In this document: one piece after another, positions 1 through 8,162 of the stretch
Layout of the letters: each line of letters begins with the position of its first letter
How positions within the stretch are numbered: the first letter of the stretch is position 1
NCBI GenBank assembly: GCA_009692585.1
Contig: SHYX01000042.1
Coordinates: forward strand, 1 to 39,695
Length of the DNA: 39,695 nt
Origin: Myxococcales bacterium
Lineage (GTDB): Bacteria; Myxococcota; UBA796; SXON01
Direction of reading: 5' to 3'
The notes under the pieces: model-generated
Databases searched by the model: none
The model's input: the letters and a program-made list of their open reading frames with translations, nothing else
Told to the model about the DNA's origin: nothing
Program-made: the position numbers and the translations under genes

Positions 1-63
1 GAACGCTCTGCCCGAAGGCGCACCGCGGCGCCGTTCCCCCGCGCGCCGAGCCGGCCGTAGCCG

Positions 64-1680
64 CTACCCCAACTCCGCCCGCCACTGCCGGCTCCGCGCC
101 ACCTCGGCGACGTAGCCGACGATCTCCGCCTCACGACGCGCGTCGGTCCAGCCGAGCAGGACCTGCATCCGTGCCGCGACCTTCGGCGCCGCGCCGAGAC
201 CTTGATTCACGTCCCGGTAGTAAAGCTGGGTGCGGCGCAGGAGCACGTCGGTGACCGTGCGAGCGTGCTCACGATGCACCCCGAAGTCCACCTGGGCGAG
301 GCGCTCCGGACGCCCCTCCACCAGCGCCTCGCCGCCGGTCGGGTCCGCCGCAATCAGCCTCGCGACATCGACGGCACGGGTGCCATAGGTGCCCACCAGA
401 CAGGCGCAGGTCGCGTCGTCCAGCGGCGCGACGCCCCGAACCAACGCCTCCACCCGCGACGCGTCGTCGTCCTCGGGCCAGCCGACGGCACCAGGGAGCG
501 CATTGCGACCGGTATAGGCCTCCACCAAGGGCTTGGTCACGGCACCGGTGAGTCGGAGCAGCTCGACCGCGCGGTCGATGACCTCGGCCGCCATCTTCCG
601 GAAGGTGGTGAGCTTGCCGCCGGCGATGGTGATGAGGCCGTCGGCGTCGACGTGGATCTCATGCTCGCGGCTGACGCTGCTTGCGCTGCCGGCGCTGTTG
701 ATGAGCGGACGCAGGCCGGCCCAGGTGGCGAACACGTCGGCTGTCGTGAGCCTCGCGCCCGGGAAGTAGGTCTCCATGCAGCCGAGCAGGTACTGAACGT
801 CGGGGCCGGTGGCGGCGACGTCGCTGGGGTCGCCCTCGTAGTCGGTGTCGGTGGTGCCGATGTAGGTGCGATCGCCCCAGGGGATGGCGAAGAGCACGCG
901 CTTGTCGGTGGGGTGGGTGCAGACGACCGCATGCCGGAGCGGCAACCGTTCCCGCGGCACGACGATGTGGACGCCCTTGGTCGTCCGCAACAGCGGTGGC
1001 GCCTCGCCGTCTGGCGGTCGGAGCTTGTCGGTCCACGGGCCGGTGGCGTTGACGACGACCCGCGCCAGGATCTCACGTTCTTCGCCGGTGTGGGCGTCCT
1101 GGACCCGGACCCCCCCGACCCGGCCGGCCTCGTCGCGGACAAACCCGAGCACCTTCGTCCAGGTGTGCAACTCCGCGCCGTGAAGCTCGGCGTCGAGGGC
1201 CGCTTCGAGCGTCAGCCGGGCGTCGTCCGTCGAGCAGTCGTAGTACAGCTGGGCGCCCCGCATGCCGTCGCGAGCCAGCCCCGGCTCCTCCTCGAAGACC
1301 TCCCTCGCCGACAGGTTTTTGTGGATCTTGGGCGAGCGGAAGAGCGAGAGCCCATCGTAGAGCCACATCCCGATGTTCAACGCGAACGGTCCGATTTTCG
1401 CCGACTTATACACCGGGAAGATGAAGCCGAGCGGATTGACGAGGTGGGGCGCGATGTCCAGGAGCACGCGGCGCTCGGACACGGCCTCGAAGACCAGCGA
1501 GAACTCCCCCTGCTGGAGGTACCGCAGCCCGCCGTGCACCAGCTTCGAGCTGCGCGATGAGGTGCCGGACGCCAGATCGGCCTGCTCCACCAGCGCGACC
1601 TTGAGCCCGCGCCGCGCCGCGTCCCGAGCCGCACCGGCGCCGACGATGCCGCCCCCTACAATGAGGATGTCGTAGACCAT
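64..1680 (-). CDS. glpD: FAD-dependent glycerol-3-phosphate dehydrogenase
   Basis: Oxidises sn-glycerol-3-phosphate to dihydroxyacetone phosphate with FAD and passes electrons to membrane quinones, feeding glycerol or lipid-derived G3P into central metabolism. The 538-aa protein opens with the Rossmann FAD signature GGGIVGAG (residues 9-16), an acidic residue ending beta-2 (E32) and the family motif SGTSSRSSKLVHGGLRYL (38-55). The substrate-binding middle contains TGPWTDKL, and GGKLTTFR precedes an alpha-helical C-terminal DAO_C-type domain from about residue 390. Length fits the family. No glpK or glpF is visible beside it. It is divergent from a small lipoprotein gene at 1728, with 47 bases between the two starts. 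The ATG has no obvious Shine-Dalgarno but a TA-box sits 11 nt upstream. Family assignment is firm; in vivo electron acceptor is inferred. Confidence 0.95.
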   Translation of the reverse strand: MVYDILIVGGGIVGAGAARDAARRGLKVALVEQADLASGTSSRSSKLVHGGLRYLQQGEFSLVFEAVSERRVLLDIAPHLVNPLGFIFPVYKSAKIGPFALNIGMWLYDGLSLFRSPKIHKNLSAREVFEEEPGLARDGMRGAQLYYDCSTDDARLTLEAALDAELHGAELHTWTKVLGFVRDEAGRVGGVRVQDAHTGEEREILARVVVNATGPWTDKLRPPDGEAPPLLRTTKGVHIVVPRERLPLRHAVVCTHPTDKRVLFAIPWGDRTYIGTTDTDYEGDPSDVAATGPDVQYLLGCMETYFPGARLTTADVFATWAGLRPLINSAGSASSVSREHEIHVDADGLITIAGGKLTTFRKMAAEVIDRAVELLRLTGAVTKPLVEAYTGRNALPGAVGWPEDDDASRVEALVRGVAPLDDATCACLVGTYGTRAVDVARLIAADPTGGEALVEGRPERLAQVDFGVHREHARTVTDVLLRRTQLYYRDVNQGLGAAPKVAARMQVLLGWTDARREAEIVGYVAEVARSRQWRAELG

Positions 1681-1685
1681 GCGGA

Positions 1686-1691
1686 CCGCTA
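1686..1691 (-). promoter_or_regulatory. Possible -10 element of glpD (TAGCGG)
   Basis: On the minus strand TAGCGG lies so that its TA is 11 nt before the glpD ATG, inside GGATAGCGG. The same placement recurs before other first-in-operon genes in this window and would give a leaderless or nearly leaderless transcript. It matches the TATAAT consensus poorly, so it is supported mainly by recurrence. Confidence 0.25.
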
Positions 1692-1727
1692 TCCGTCGGT
1701 TACGCCCCGCGGCGAGGACATCCTACG

Positions 1728-2147
1728 GTGACATTGCTCCTCCTGGCCTGCACGGGCTCCGCCGACACCGCCGACACCGGCGAACAAACGGCGGCGGCGC
1801 CTACGGTTTCGTGGGTAAGCCCCCAAGAGGGCGAGGACGTCGGGAGCAGCACCAACGCCTCGGTCACCACCACGACGTTCACGTTCGTGGACCTCGCCAA
1901 ACACGGCGACGGGGGTGCGGCCGGTTTTGTCCGCATCGCCGCCGGCGGGACGGCGCTGGGTGATTTCGACGCGCCCACGTTCACGCTCGCCGGACTCGCG
2001 GTCGGAGACGTGCTTTTGTCGGCGCAGCTCTACTACGACGACGGCGACGAGGTCCTGGCCAAGGACGGCGTGCTCTGCGCAGAGGACGACGACACCTGCG
2101 CCGCGGTCTCCGCCGAGGTGAACATCACGGTGTCCGTCAGCGGCTGA
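1728..2147 (+). CDS. Small predicted lipoprotein, unknown function
   Basis: A 139-aa protein starting at a GTG with an extremely short hydrophobic leader ending in a lipobox, LLLLAC, so Cys8 would be the lipidated residue. The mature part begins with an Asp/Thr-rich linker (GSADTADTGE), then a roughly 115-residue beta-rich, Ig-like segment with SWVSPQEG and a second half containing AEVNITVSVSG. Two Cys near residues 118 and 124 could form a disulfide. No start codon exists further upstream in frame before the glpD start, so the short leader is not an annotation artefact of start choice; TTG at 1734 is an alternative. The 3' end overlaps by 11 bases the convergent SGNH gene. No family recognised. 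Likely located in the outer or inner membrane facing the periplasm or surface. Confidence 0.65.
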   Translation: MTLLLLACTGSADTADTGEQTAAAPTVSWVSPQEGEDVGSSTNASVTTTTFTFVDLAKHGDGGAAGFVRIAAGGTALGDFDAPTFTLAGLAVGDVLLSAQLYYDDGDEVLAKDGVLCAEDDDTCAAVSAEVNITVSVSG

Positions 2148-2970
2148 GCGCGGCGGCCACCTGCGCGGCCAGGGCGGCGTTTCCGGCGGGCGTCAGGTGG
2201 ATGGGGTCCTCGACGAAAAAGGCCTCCTCGGGCAACGTCGGGGCGATGATCGGCACGTCGTCCGCCAGCGCCTGGAGCGCGCCGAGGTGCGCGACGGGCG
2301 GCGTCCGCATCGGGAACGCCACGATCCGGGCTTCGGCGCCGGTCTGCCGGATGCGCCGGACAAGCTCGCGCAGGTTGGCCGCGTACTCGTCAGGCGGGAC
2401 GCGGGGGGTGGTGCCGGGGGGAGTCGGCCGTGCTCCCCGAAGCTCCCGCATCAGCCGCAGGAGGGCGAAGTCGGGCGGCGCCGCACCGACGATCCGCAGT
2501 CGATCCGGTCCCTGCCCAAGCTCCGCATCGCGGACGAGGTAGGCCAGGAGCACCAGGCGCGGACGCAGAGACAGCGCCGCGTCGAGCGTCGCGAGCCCCT
2601 GGACCGTGCTGTAGCCGGGCACGCCGCCGTTGACGGTCGTTTCCCCCAGACGCGCCGCCAGCCGCGCCGGCCAGGCCTCCTCCTCCTCGACCCCCCAACC
2701 GAAGGTGGTCGAGTCCCCCAGACACAGGACCCCTCCGCTCGCAGGCTCGGCGCCGCGGTACCCGAGGCGGTTGGTGCGGACGGAGAAGTCCGTTCCCCGC
2801 TCGCGGAACGGCACCCGGCGCGCGGGCATCTCGGCGCGCAGCGTCCACAACGACCCGACGTCTCCCGCGTACAAACCCGGATCGGGGACGCCAAGGACGC
2901 GCAGGCCACCTTCGACGAGCCCGAGCATGACCCCCGCGAGGAGCACGCTGAAGGCGAGGTTTCGGAGCAT
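2137..2970 (-). CDS. Membrane-anchored SGNH/GDSL hydrolase-like protein
   Basis: A 277-aa protein with an N-terminal hydrophobic anchor (residues 5-19), then an extracytoplasmic SGNH-hydrolase fold. Block I is GDSTTFGWGV (85-94) with nucleophile Ser87; block V is DPIH (Asp255, His258) followed by LTPAGNAAL. The oxyanion Gly/Asn motif GxND of block III is not recognisable: the equivalent strand reads LLAYLVRDAE. The ATG at 2970 is chosen because the in-frame extension to 3195 is Arg-rich and non-protein-like and the anchor follows directly. The closest relative in the window is the Tat-type SGNH protein at 3176, which shares GDSTTFGWGV and a WPARL motif, and is divergently transcribed. SGNH proteins of this style deacylate or transfer acyl groups on glycans or lipids; substrate unknown. 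Confidence 0.8.
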   Translation of the reverse strand: MLRNLAFSVLLAGVMLGLVEGGLRVLGVPDPGLYAGDVGSLWTLRAEMPARRVPFRERGTDFSVRTNRLGYRGAEPASGGVLCLGDSTTFGWGVEEEEAWPARLAARLGETTVNGGVPGYSTVQGLATLDAALSLRPRLVLLAYLVRDAELGQGPDRLRIVGAAPPDFALLRLMRELRGARPTPPGTTPRVPPDEYAANLRELVRRIRQTGAEARIVAFPMRTPPVAHLGALQALADDVPIIAPTLPEEAFFVEDPIHLTPAGNAALAAQVAAALSR

Positions 2971-3029
2971 TCGGCGCACGACGGGAACGTAGCCGCCCGT
3001 CCGGCTCGACGCGGCCCCGCCCGCGACGC

Positions 3030-3035
3030 TACACT
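3030..3035 (+). promoter_or_regulatory. Possible -10 element (TACACT) of the microprotein/SGNH operon
   Basis: TACACT fits the TAnnnT form of GC-rich bacterial -10 boxes and its TA is 12 nt before the ATG at 3042, which would put the transcription start at the start codon. A possible -35 like CTCGAC ends at 3010 with 19 bases of spacer. No Shine-Dalgarno is seen between the box and ATG. Confidence 0.35.
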
Positions 3036-3041
3036 TGCCCG

Positions 3042-3179
3042 ATGGACGCGACGCGCAACGAACTGCTGATCTGGGGCGGCGGCGCCGTCGTCGTGGTGCT
3101 GGCCGTGCTCGGGTGGTTGTGGTTCGACCAGCCGCCCGAAAATCTACTTCCCCAACAATATCGGTTCGGCATCCTGTGA
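3042..3179 (+). CDS. 45-aa single-pass membrane microprotein
   Basis: ATG at 3042 opens a 45-codon frame: a short polar N-terminus, MDATRNELLIW, a transmembrane segment built of GGGAVVVVLAVLGWLWF (residues 12-28), then a polar tail PPENLLPQQYRFGIL. The stop overlaps the GTG of the downstream SGNH gene in a GTGA tetranucleotide, a standard sign of translational coupling. It is the first gene of the rightward operon and is preceded by a promoter-like TACACT. Function unknown; because of coupling it may anchor or assist the SGNH protein. I am fairly confident that it is a real gene because the composition is a classic single-pass membrane peptide and the overlap is precise. Confidence 0.6.
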   Translation: MDATRNELLIWGGGAVVVVLAVLGWLWFDQPPENLLPQQYRFGIL

Positions 3180-4204
3180 GCCTCTCACGACGCACCCTCT
3201 TCCGGCTCGGCGCCGCCTCGCTCGCCGCGGCGGCGGTCGGCGGCGGCGTGGCCTACCAGCAGTGGCGCAAGACCGGTGGGCGGTCGTCGATGCGCATCAC
3301 CGGCCCGTGGCCGGAGTTGGGCCCGCAGGTCAACTGGCTCCTCCCGGACCTCCACGACGCCCACATGGAGGTGCCCGACCGGCCGCACGACATGGAAGAG
3401 ACCCGGGACCCCCGTCGGCGCGCGGCCGTCAAACGAACCCGCGAGTTCACCGTGAACAGCTCCGCCCGCCGCTTGCGTGGCGATTCGTTCGGGCCGCTTC
3501 CGCCCGCCGGCGTCAAGCGCATCGTCGCCATCGGCGACTCCACGACCTTCGGCTGGGGCGTGGCCGACAACGAGACCTGGCCCGCACGCCTGCAGGCGGA
3601 GCTGACGCGGCGCGGCCAGAAGGTGGAGGTCCTCAACGCCGGCGTGCCCGCCCAGGCGCTGGAAGGGATGGTGGCGTGGCTGCGAACCGTCGGCCCCACC
3701 ATGGGCCTGCACGGTGTCCTGTTCACCCGCCGGCCTCCCCCCGCCGGCGGCGACCCGCTCCAGGCCTACGCCCAGGCCGTGGCCAACGTGCGTCGCGCGC
3801 TGCCCTCGACGAGGGTGCACGTGCTCCTCTCGGCGATCAGTCAGTTCGATCCCCATGGCCTGCAGGTGTGGCAGGGCGAGGACTCCGGTCTGCGCGCCCG
3901 GATCACCGACACGCCCGTGTTCGACATGACGCCGTCGATTCGCGCCGCCCAGGGTACGCGGGGGTGTCGGATCGAGGTCGCCGGGCAGGGAATTCGGGTC
4001 GTCCGCGGCGAAACTGGCGAAACCCTCATCAGCGCCGCCGCATCGCGACATGGACTGCCCGTGGAGGTGTACGCCCTGCTGGAGAAAGACCCCACCGTGC
4101 GCGAGGCGCTCTTCTTCGACGATGGCCACCTCGATGCGGATGGCTACGCGATCATGGCGCCGATCGTCGCGGATCAGCTCACGACGGCGGGGTGGTTCAG
4201 TTGA
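3176..4204 (+). CDS. SGNH/GDSL hydrolase-like protein with Tat-like signal
   Basis: A 342-aa protein from the GTG inside the GTGA overlap. The N-terminus has a twin-arginine-like motif SRRTLFRLG (4-12) followed by an Ala-rich hydrophobic stretch (13-26), suggesting Tat export or a Tat anchor. Block I is GDSTTFGWGV (120-129, Ser122) and the C-terminus has DDGH (Asp315, His318) plus LDADGYAIMAP, typical of SGNH block V. Between them the block III Gly/Asn motif is replaced by VLFTRRPP, so one oxyanion-hole residue appears missing. The segment preceding block I (FTVNSSARRLRG) parallels TNRLGYRG of the divergent paralogue at 2137, so the two seem to be duplicates. Its last 8 bases overlap the convergent gene at 4197. 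Likely acts in the periplasm on an acylated envelope substrate; substrate not deducible. Confidence 0.8.
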   Translation: MSLSRRTLFRLGAASLAAAAVGGGVAYQQWRKTGGRSSMRITGPWPELGPQVNWLLPDLHDAHMEVPDRPHDMEETRDPRRRAAVKRTREFTVNSSARRLRGDSFGPLPPAGVKRIVAIGDSTTFGWGVADNETWPARLQAELTRRGQKVEVLNAGVPAQALEGMVAWLRTVGPTMGLHGVLFTRRPPPAGGDPLQAYAQAVANVRRALPSTRVHVLLSAISQFDPHGLQVWQGEDSGLRARITDTPVFDMTPSIRAAQGTRGCRIEVAGQGIRVVRGETGETLISAAASRHGLPVEVYALLEKDPTVREALFFDDGHLDADGYAIMAPIVADQLTTAGWFS

Positions 4205-6236
4205 TCCACCCGAGTCGCCGGAGCTCGGCGGCGATCAGCCCGGCGAGCGCGTCGTGGCCCGCCGGGGTCAGGTGGTTGGTGTCGCGGAACCACGCGGGAT
4301 TGGTGACGACGCCCGCGGTGTCGAGGTAGGCGACGTCGCTTCCGACCGCCGCGCCCATCGCGGCGCGGTACTCCGCGATGCTGATGGGATCGGGCTGCAT
4401 CGCTTCAGACAGCAGAAGCAGCTTTGCCCCGGCTTGCCGGGTCGAGGCGGCGATGCTGGCCAGGTTGTCGGCGAAGTCCGCGGCAGGGACCGCACGGTCG
4501 AGCGGATTCGCGCTCAGTCCGCGCACCAGGAACCGGAGCCCGTTGAACAAGCGGAGCTGCTCCAATCGCCCGGGGCCCGCGGACAGGGTCCCCGCCTTCC
4601 ACCGCCGATGGAGCTCCACATAGGTCATCGCCGAGGTCGTTCCTTCGTTCACGCCCACGTAGAGCGTGACCACGTCAGGGTTCAGCTCGACCAGGTGGCG
4701 CGCGGCGAAGATCGCGATGTGAAAGGTCGACCAGGCGCCCACCCCCTGATTGACGGCTTCGACCCCGGCTCCGAGCGCAGCGTCCAGCCTGGCCGGGTAG
4801 AAGACGCCGAGGTCGTCGTCCTGCCACGCGCCCCCGGTCGACGAACCCCCGAGGCATACGACCCGGCGCGGCGCCGCCTTCGGGGGCAGGCGGATCGGGA
4901 ACCCCGACGACGGGTAGTGGGTCGAAGTAGCACTCTCCAACGCGACAAAGCTCTCCACGCTGCTGGACCATCCGGCCGAATCGACCGGCGCCGCGGTCCA
5001 GAAGCGACCGGCATCGGTGAACCGCACTCCCATCTCGAGGTAGGCCAGCGCGAGGAGCGCGCAGCCCAAGGAGACGACGTTGTACAGCCACACCCGGGCG
5101 CCCGACACCGTGAGCCAGACCAGCCCGCCGACCATGCCGCCCGCCAGGGCCAGGTACATGCGGGCGGCGGGGTTGCTGGTGAACACCAACGCCGCCCCGA
5201 CCGCAGCGCCCAACGCCAAGACCGCGGGGGCTCCGGCGGCCGCCTCGGCGCCGGCGATCCGCCGGGCAAGGAGCCAGCCGACGGCGACGAGCCCGACCAC
5301 GGCGAGACCGTAGACGCTCCCCTCGCGCCCGCTGACCAGCCCGATCGCGGCGAGCACCACCGCGACGGTCACGCGGGTCCGGGGGGAGGTTGCCGCCCAA
5401 CGCCGGGCCAGCGCCCCCGCGTGCCCGAGCGCGCTCGGCACGACCCCGGCCGCCAGGGGCGCCCACCGCGTCGGCAACGAAGGCAGCCGCACCACCTCGC
5501 GGAGGCCGCTCAGGTCCGCCCCGGCCAGGACGGCGCACGCCAGAAGCGGCAGCGAGACCAGCACCGCGGTGCCCAGGGACCCGCCCGAGGCTACCGACGC
5601 CGCGCCGATCGCCACCAGGATCGCCGCGCCGACGATCAAGAGCAGGCCGTGCCCGGCCGCGGTCAGCGGGGACGAGGAGGCCCCGCCGGCACGCAGGTCG
5701 GAGAGCCACAGCCGGTGGAGCCCGGGCGTCAGCACGAAGGCCGCCCCGGAGGCCACACGACAACGCATCGTCTGCCCCTGCGAGCTTGCTTCCAGCGCGT
5801 CAGGAGCGGCGCGCAGGCGCAGCGGGTACGGCGTGGTGCCGACGACCGGGAGTGCGCCCTCGCACACCCCCGCGCCCGCCGGCCGCGCACCGGACCGCAG
5901 GCGCAGGGTCGCCTGTCCCGTGCTCACGTCCAGCGAGCCCTGCGCCGGCAACGTCAGCGTGAACGCCAGCTCGGTGAGCGGCGGTGAGGTCAGCGTCCGA
6001 TACTGGACCAACGGCCACGCCCGCGGGGAGACCCCGAGCTCGCCGAGCAGGGATGGGTCCACGTACCGCGTAGGCGCCGGGGCCAGCGTCCAGCCCGTCG
6101 GTCCGAGCTCGGCGGCGGCCTGGCCCGACGCCACCGCCACCGCATGGCCGGCGGAGGCGCCGAGCAGGGCCAGAAGCGCCCACAGCGTCCGCGCCGGCAA
6201 ACGCCAGGGCGGGCCCACCCGCGCGGGCTCGTTCAT
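4197..6236 (-). CDS. Polytopic membrane protein with C-terminal SGNH hydrolase domain
   Basis: A 679-aa protein. A hydrophobic N-terminal segment (18-38) is followed by an extracytoplasmic beta-rich domain (about 50-185), then a bundle of roughly seven membrane helices between 193 and 402, and finally an SGNH domain (about 455-679). The SGNH motifs are complete: block I GGSSTGG (463-469), an N-containing block II (VNQGVGAW), block III GVNEG (528-532) and block V DTNH (Asp652, His655) followed by LTPAGHDAL. The architecture suggests a membrane-embedded acyl or glycan modifier with a periplasmic hydrolase or transferase head. The start ATG overlaps the stop of the upstream sulfatase-like gene (ATGA), so the two are translationally coupled. 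Not assignable to a named family; annotation as SGNH is firm. Confidence 0.8.
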   Translation of the reverse strand: MNEPARVGPPWRLPARTLWALLALLGASAGHAVAVASGQAAAELGPTGWTLAPAPTRYVDPSLLGELGVSPRAWPLVQYRTLTSPPLTELAFTLTLPAQGSLDVSTGQATLRLRSGARPAGAGVCEGALPVVGTTPYPLRLRAAPDALEASSQGQTMRCRVASGAAFVLTPGLHRLWLSDLRAGGASSSPLTAAGHGLLLIVGAAILVAIGAASVASGGSLGTAVLVSLPLLACAVLAGADLSGLREVVRLPSLPTRWAPLAAGVVPSALGHAGALARRWAATSPRTRVTVAVVLAAIGLVSGREGSVYGLAVVGLVAVGWLLARRIAGAEAAAGAPAVLALGAAVGAALVFTSNPAARMYLALAGGMVGGLVWLTVSGARVWLYNVVSLGCALLALAYLEMGVRFTDAGRFWTAAPVDSAGWSSSVESFVALESATSTHYPSSGFPIRLPPKAAPRRVVCLGGSSTGGAWQDDDLGVFYPARLDAALGAGVEAVNQGVGAWSTFHIAIFAARHLVELNPDVVTLYVGVNEGTTSAMTYVELHRRWKAGTLSAGPGRLEQLRLFNGLRFLVRGLSANPLDRAVPAADFADNLASIAASTRQAGAKLLLLSEAMQPDPISIAEYRAAMGAAVGSDVAYLDTAGVVTNPAWFRDTNHLTPAGHDALAGLIAAELRRLGWIN

Positions 6237-7948
6237 CGGGCCGGCGGCGACGAGAAGTCGTAGCCCGTGCGGCGAAGTAGCTCGATGAACGCCGGATCGA
6301 GCTGGAGTTCACGGGCCACCGAGCGGCCGGCCACCGCCTCCCGATAGCCACGCCAGCGCGCCAACAGCGCGGTGACCACCTCGGGGTTCGCGGACGCGAC
6401 GTCACGCTGCTGCTCGGGATCGGCGCTCAGGTCGAAGAGGCAATTGCGGAGGACCGGCGGCCCCAGCCCCGGTCCACCGCCGACGCCGGCGGGCGGGGAC
6501 GGCAGCGCACCTGCACCCCCACCAACCGGCGGCCCCGCGCGCGCCTCCGGCATGCCGGCGCGACTGCACGGGAAGCTCTGGTGCAAGAGTGCCCACGGCG
6601 GCGAGATCACGGCACCGGGAGGGTCGGTGCCGCCCACGCTGGTGGCGCCCCCCTCGACCAGCGTAGTCGACCGAATCGACGCGGCGGGATCGGTCAGGAG
6701 CGGGCGCATCGAGACCCCGTCGATGGTGGCCGGGGGCGTGGCCCCAAGGAGGTCCAGGACGGTGGGCAACAGGTCGACGTGGCTGACCAGCGCGTCGGTG
6801 GCGCCGGCGGGGACGCCGGGGACCCGCACGACCAGCGGCACGTGCACCGCGTCGTCGAAGTAGGCCCCCCCGTGCAACAGCTCGCCGTTGTCATCCAGCG
6901 ACTCCCCGTGGTCCGCGACGACGATGATCACGGTGTGATCGAGGCGCCCGCGCGCCCGCAGCGCGGCGTGGAGCGCCTCCACGTCGCGATCCATCCGGGC
7001 CACCGCCTTGGCGTACTCCCGCCGCCAGATCGCCACCCCGGCCGCGCCGGCTTGCCGCGTCAGTCGCGTCGCGTCGTCGCCACCGCCGCCGACCAGCCCC
7101 CAGAAGTCGTTCCCGCCCGCCATGCCGGGCATCGCCGCGCGCGCGGTCCCAGCCTTGCCCTCGGCCCACAGCGCCCCGAGCACCCCGGTCGGGTCCTCGG
7201 CGGCGCCCTCGTCGGAGATCACGAAGGGAAAGTGTGCGGTTCGGCTGTGGAACAGCGCGAAGATCGGCCGGTCCGTGGGCTGCGCCGCGATCCACCCGAC
7301 CGCCGGGGCCGCCGACGCGCCACCGCCGCCCACCTTGCCGACGCCATGACGCCCGTCGGGAGTGTCCCGCGGCGGAGAGATGACTACCATCCGCTGAAAC
7401 CCACGGTCGAGGCCGTAGTCCGGCCGCAAGCCCGAGGCGGCGTCGATGGTGAACGCGCCCGTCCGGTAGCCATAGAGTCCCAGCACCTCGGGGAGCGTCG
7501 GCACGCCCGTCGCCAGGCCCTTGCCCCAGCCGAGGACGCCGGTGGAGCTGCCGAATCGCCCGGTCAGCTCCGCGGTCAATCCGGAGAGCGTGAAGTTGGA
7601 CGCGGCGTAGGCGCTGTCGAAGCGGACCCCCTCGGCGGCGATGCGATCGATGGCCGGCGTCAGCCCGGTGGTCGCCCCGTAGGCGCCCACGTGATCACGG
7701 CGAAGCGAGCAGAGTGAGATCACGACGACGTCACACCCGGAGCAGGCGGCGTCGGCGCGCACCCCGACCGCGGCGGTCGGCAGCGGCCGGTCGAGGTCCA
7801 CGGTGCCCGGCCGGACGGTGTTGTCGGCAGGCGGCGGTCCCGGCGCGGGGTGGACCGGCATGACCGGGCCCGGCGGCGGCATCGAGGGCGGCGCCGGCTC
7901 GGTCGAGCAGGCGACCACGAGGAGTACCGACCCGATGACCCTCGACAT
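6233..7948 (-). CDS. Sulfatase/alkaline-phosphatase-superfamily lipoprotein
   Basis: A 571-aa predicted lipoprotein (leader MSRVIGSVLLVVAC, lipid Cys14), followed by a Pro-rich linker to about residue 55 and a sulfatase-type catalytic domain. Seen motifs: SLRRDHVGAYG (81-91), which in sulfatases follows a metal-binding Asp; SNFTLSG (117-123) at the nucleophile site, with Thr or Ser rather than a formylglycine Cys; and VVADHGES (343-350) with downstream His359 and His369. Strikingly, the first metal Asp of the usual DxLRxDH motif is Cys80 here. A low-complexity Gly/Pro-rich insert sits near residues 470-500. Such proteins hydrolyse sulfate or phosphate esters or transfer phospho-head-groups. 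Coupling to the membrane SGNH gene downstream (ATGA) implies a joint role in envelope decoration. Superfamily is sure; activity and metal content are not. Confidence 0.85.
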   Translation of the reverse strand: MSRVIGSVLLVVACSTEPAPPSMPPPGPVMPVHPAPGPPPADNTVRPGTVDLDRPLPTAAVGVRADAACSGCDVVVISLCSLRRDHVGAYGATTGLTPAIDRIAAEGVRFDSAYAASNFTLSGLTAELTGRFGSSTGVLGWGKGLATGVPTLPEVLGLYGYRTGAFTIDAASGLRPDYGLDRGFQRMVVISPPRDTPDGRHGVGKVGGGGASAAPAVGWIAAQPTDRPIFALFHSRTAHFPFVISDEGAAEDPTGVLGALWAEGKAGTARAAMPGMAGGNDFWGLVGGGGDDATRLTRQAGAAGVAIWRREYAKAVARMDRDVEALHAALRARGRLDHTVIIVVADHGESLDDNGELLHGGAYFDDAVHVPLVVRVPGVPAGATDALVSHVDLLPTVLDLLGATPPATIDGVSMRPLLTDPAASIRSTTLVEGGATSVGGTDPPGAVISPPWALLHQSFPCSRAGMPEARAGPPVGGGAGALPSPPAGVGGGPGLGPPVLRNCLFDLSADPEQQRDVASANPEVVTALLARWRGYREAVAGRSVARELQLDPAFIELLRRTGYDFSSPPAR

Positions 7949-7954
7949 GCGCGG

Positions 7955-7960
7955 AACCTA
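7955..7960 (-). promoter_or_regulatory. Possible -10 element (TAGGTT) of the sulfatase/SGNH operon
   Basis: On the minus strand TAGGTT (TAnnnT form) lies with its TA 12 nt before the sulfatase ATG at 7948, predicting a start of transcription at or next to the start codon. No Shine-Dalgarno is seen in the six intervening bases. Confidence 0.35.
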
Positions 7961-8162
7961 CTCCGCAGACTCACCTCAAGTCGAGCCCCCGCAAGCCGAA
8001 ACGAGGGGATGCCCCGACTCTCGCTGATTCAGACCCCTCCGACGCCCTTCCGCCAGCTTCCCGCCAACCGTCCGTTTCACCGCGCAACGCCGCAGGCGGT
8101 GCCGGTGCCGTTGCCGGCGGTGATGCGGACGCTGCTGCGGGCCGTCGGCGCGAGCTGACGGT

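Noticed and set aside
4050..5987. 645-codon plus-strand frame opposite the polytopic SGNH gene
   Set aside because: Arg/Gly/Pro-rich composition without domains; the minus-strand frame has complete SGNH motifs.
8009..8158. 49-codon plus-strand ORF between the sulfatase and SGNH-like genes
   Set aside because: GGGG directly abuts the ATG with no spacing, the product is Pro-rich without domain, and the gap is likely the control region of the sulfatase operon.
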